A DNA stretch of 32,936 nucleotides from a virus. Below are positions 32,653 through 32,936 of this stretch, piece after piece. The first letter of the stretch is position 1; every line of letters starts with the position of its first letter. The translations under genes and the position numbers were made by a program. Under the pieces are notes generated by a model that did not search any database, had not been told where the DNA came from, and saw only the letters and a program-made list of their open reading frames with translations. Where the stretch lies: positions 1-32,936 of the IMG/VR virus record IMGVR_UViG_3300032516_005602, one strand, 5' to 3'.

Positions 32653-32936
32653 ATGGCATTACCAACATTAGTAAGAACGTGGCAATTTGCGCCAAATAAC
32701 CTTTTGGCAAGTACTGGGACTGCCGTCGGCGATTCACGTCAGACACTTAGAGCCATAAAAGATATGATGAGTGGAAGTGGCATTGGTACCTGGACAGACA
32801 GTTCAGGAGGAGCAATTACACCAACAGGTAGTTGGACGGTAATAGCCTCAAGTAATAGCGTTACGACTAGTATTGGTACTGACCTATGGGCCGCAGATTC
32901 GAATTTAGTATTTAATAGTGGCGCCAGCGCTCATAG
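32653..32936 (+). CDS. Partial virion or tail fibre protein, cut by the window edge
   Basis: An ATG at 32653, three bases after the fibre stop, opens a frame that runs to the end of the window (94 codons, no stop). It begins MALPTLVRTWQFAPNNLL and is rich in Ser, Thr and Gly (TDSSGGAITPTGSWTVIASS), like phage tail and fibre proteins. It is too short here to place in a family. Confidence 0.65.
   Translation, partial: MALPTLVRTWQFAPNNLLASTGTAVGDSRQTLRAIKDMMSGSGIGTWTDSSGGAITPTGSWTVIASSNSVTTSIGTDLWAADSNLVFNSGASAH

Overview
The window looks like part of the genome of a large, strictly lytic, AT-rich tailed phage of the T4-like contractile-tail kind infecting a Gram-negative host. This rests on a run of baseplate genes (gp25-like, gp6/J-like, gp7/I-like and a gp5-like spike), a T4 gp55-like late sigma factor, one exact T4-type late promoter octamer (TATAAATA) and dense packing with ATGA/TAATG overlaps. 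Every recognisable gene is on the + strand. No integrase, transposon or CRISPR array is visible. The host cannot be named from the sequence.

Layout. (1) 44-6035: a tightly coupled sugar cassette: PseB-like 4,6-dehydratase, PseC-like aminotransferase, SDR oxidoreductase, two GNAT-type acetyltransferases and two glycosyltransferases. (2) 6059-7009: a shortened UDP-glucose/GDP-mannose dehydrogenase behind a T4-like late promoter. (3) 7121-9638: a nicotinamide-to-NAD+ salvage pair, a bifunctional NadM-Nudix enzyme and NadV (NAMPT-type), with structured RNA before each gene. (4) 9796-10675: a small basic protein of unknown function whose ribosome-binding site lies in a 13-bp hairpin, a Pth2-family peptidyl-tRNA hydrolase and two tandem tRNA genes whose anticodon loops both read CUA (amber-suppressor type). 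(5) 10733-11542: a PD-(D/E)XK nuclease with Cas4/AddB-like cysteines. (6) 11593-15479: two GT4-like glycosyltransferases, a small membrane protein, the late sigma factor and an unknown helical protein. (7) 15518-32936: virion genes: OB-fold spike, an NlpC/P60-like peptidase protein, gp25, gp6, a DNRLRE-like structural protein, a LamG-containing wedge protein, two further structural proteins, a repeat-bearing tail fibre and a partial final gene cut by the window edge.

How the genes may work together. The sugar enzymes plus glycosyltransferases could build and attach an amino-deoxy sugar to virion, host surface or another acceptor. NadM-Nudix and NadV match the known phage NAD+ reconstitution pathway NARP2, which counters NAD+-depleting defences. 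Region 4 reads as a translation-modifying module. Of the 27 complete genes, 16 end in TAA, 11 in TGA and none in TAG, which fits the presence of CUA tRNAs, although no gene in this window contains an in-frame TAG. The sigma factor would drive late promoters, and one candidate lies inside the loop of the hairpin at 9736-9790, suggesting an early/late translation switch like that of T4 gene e.
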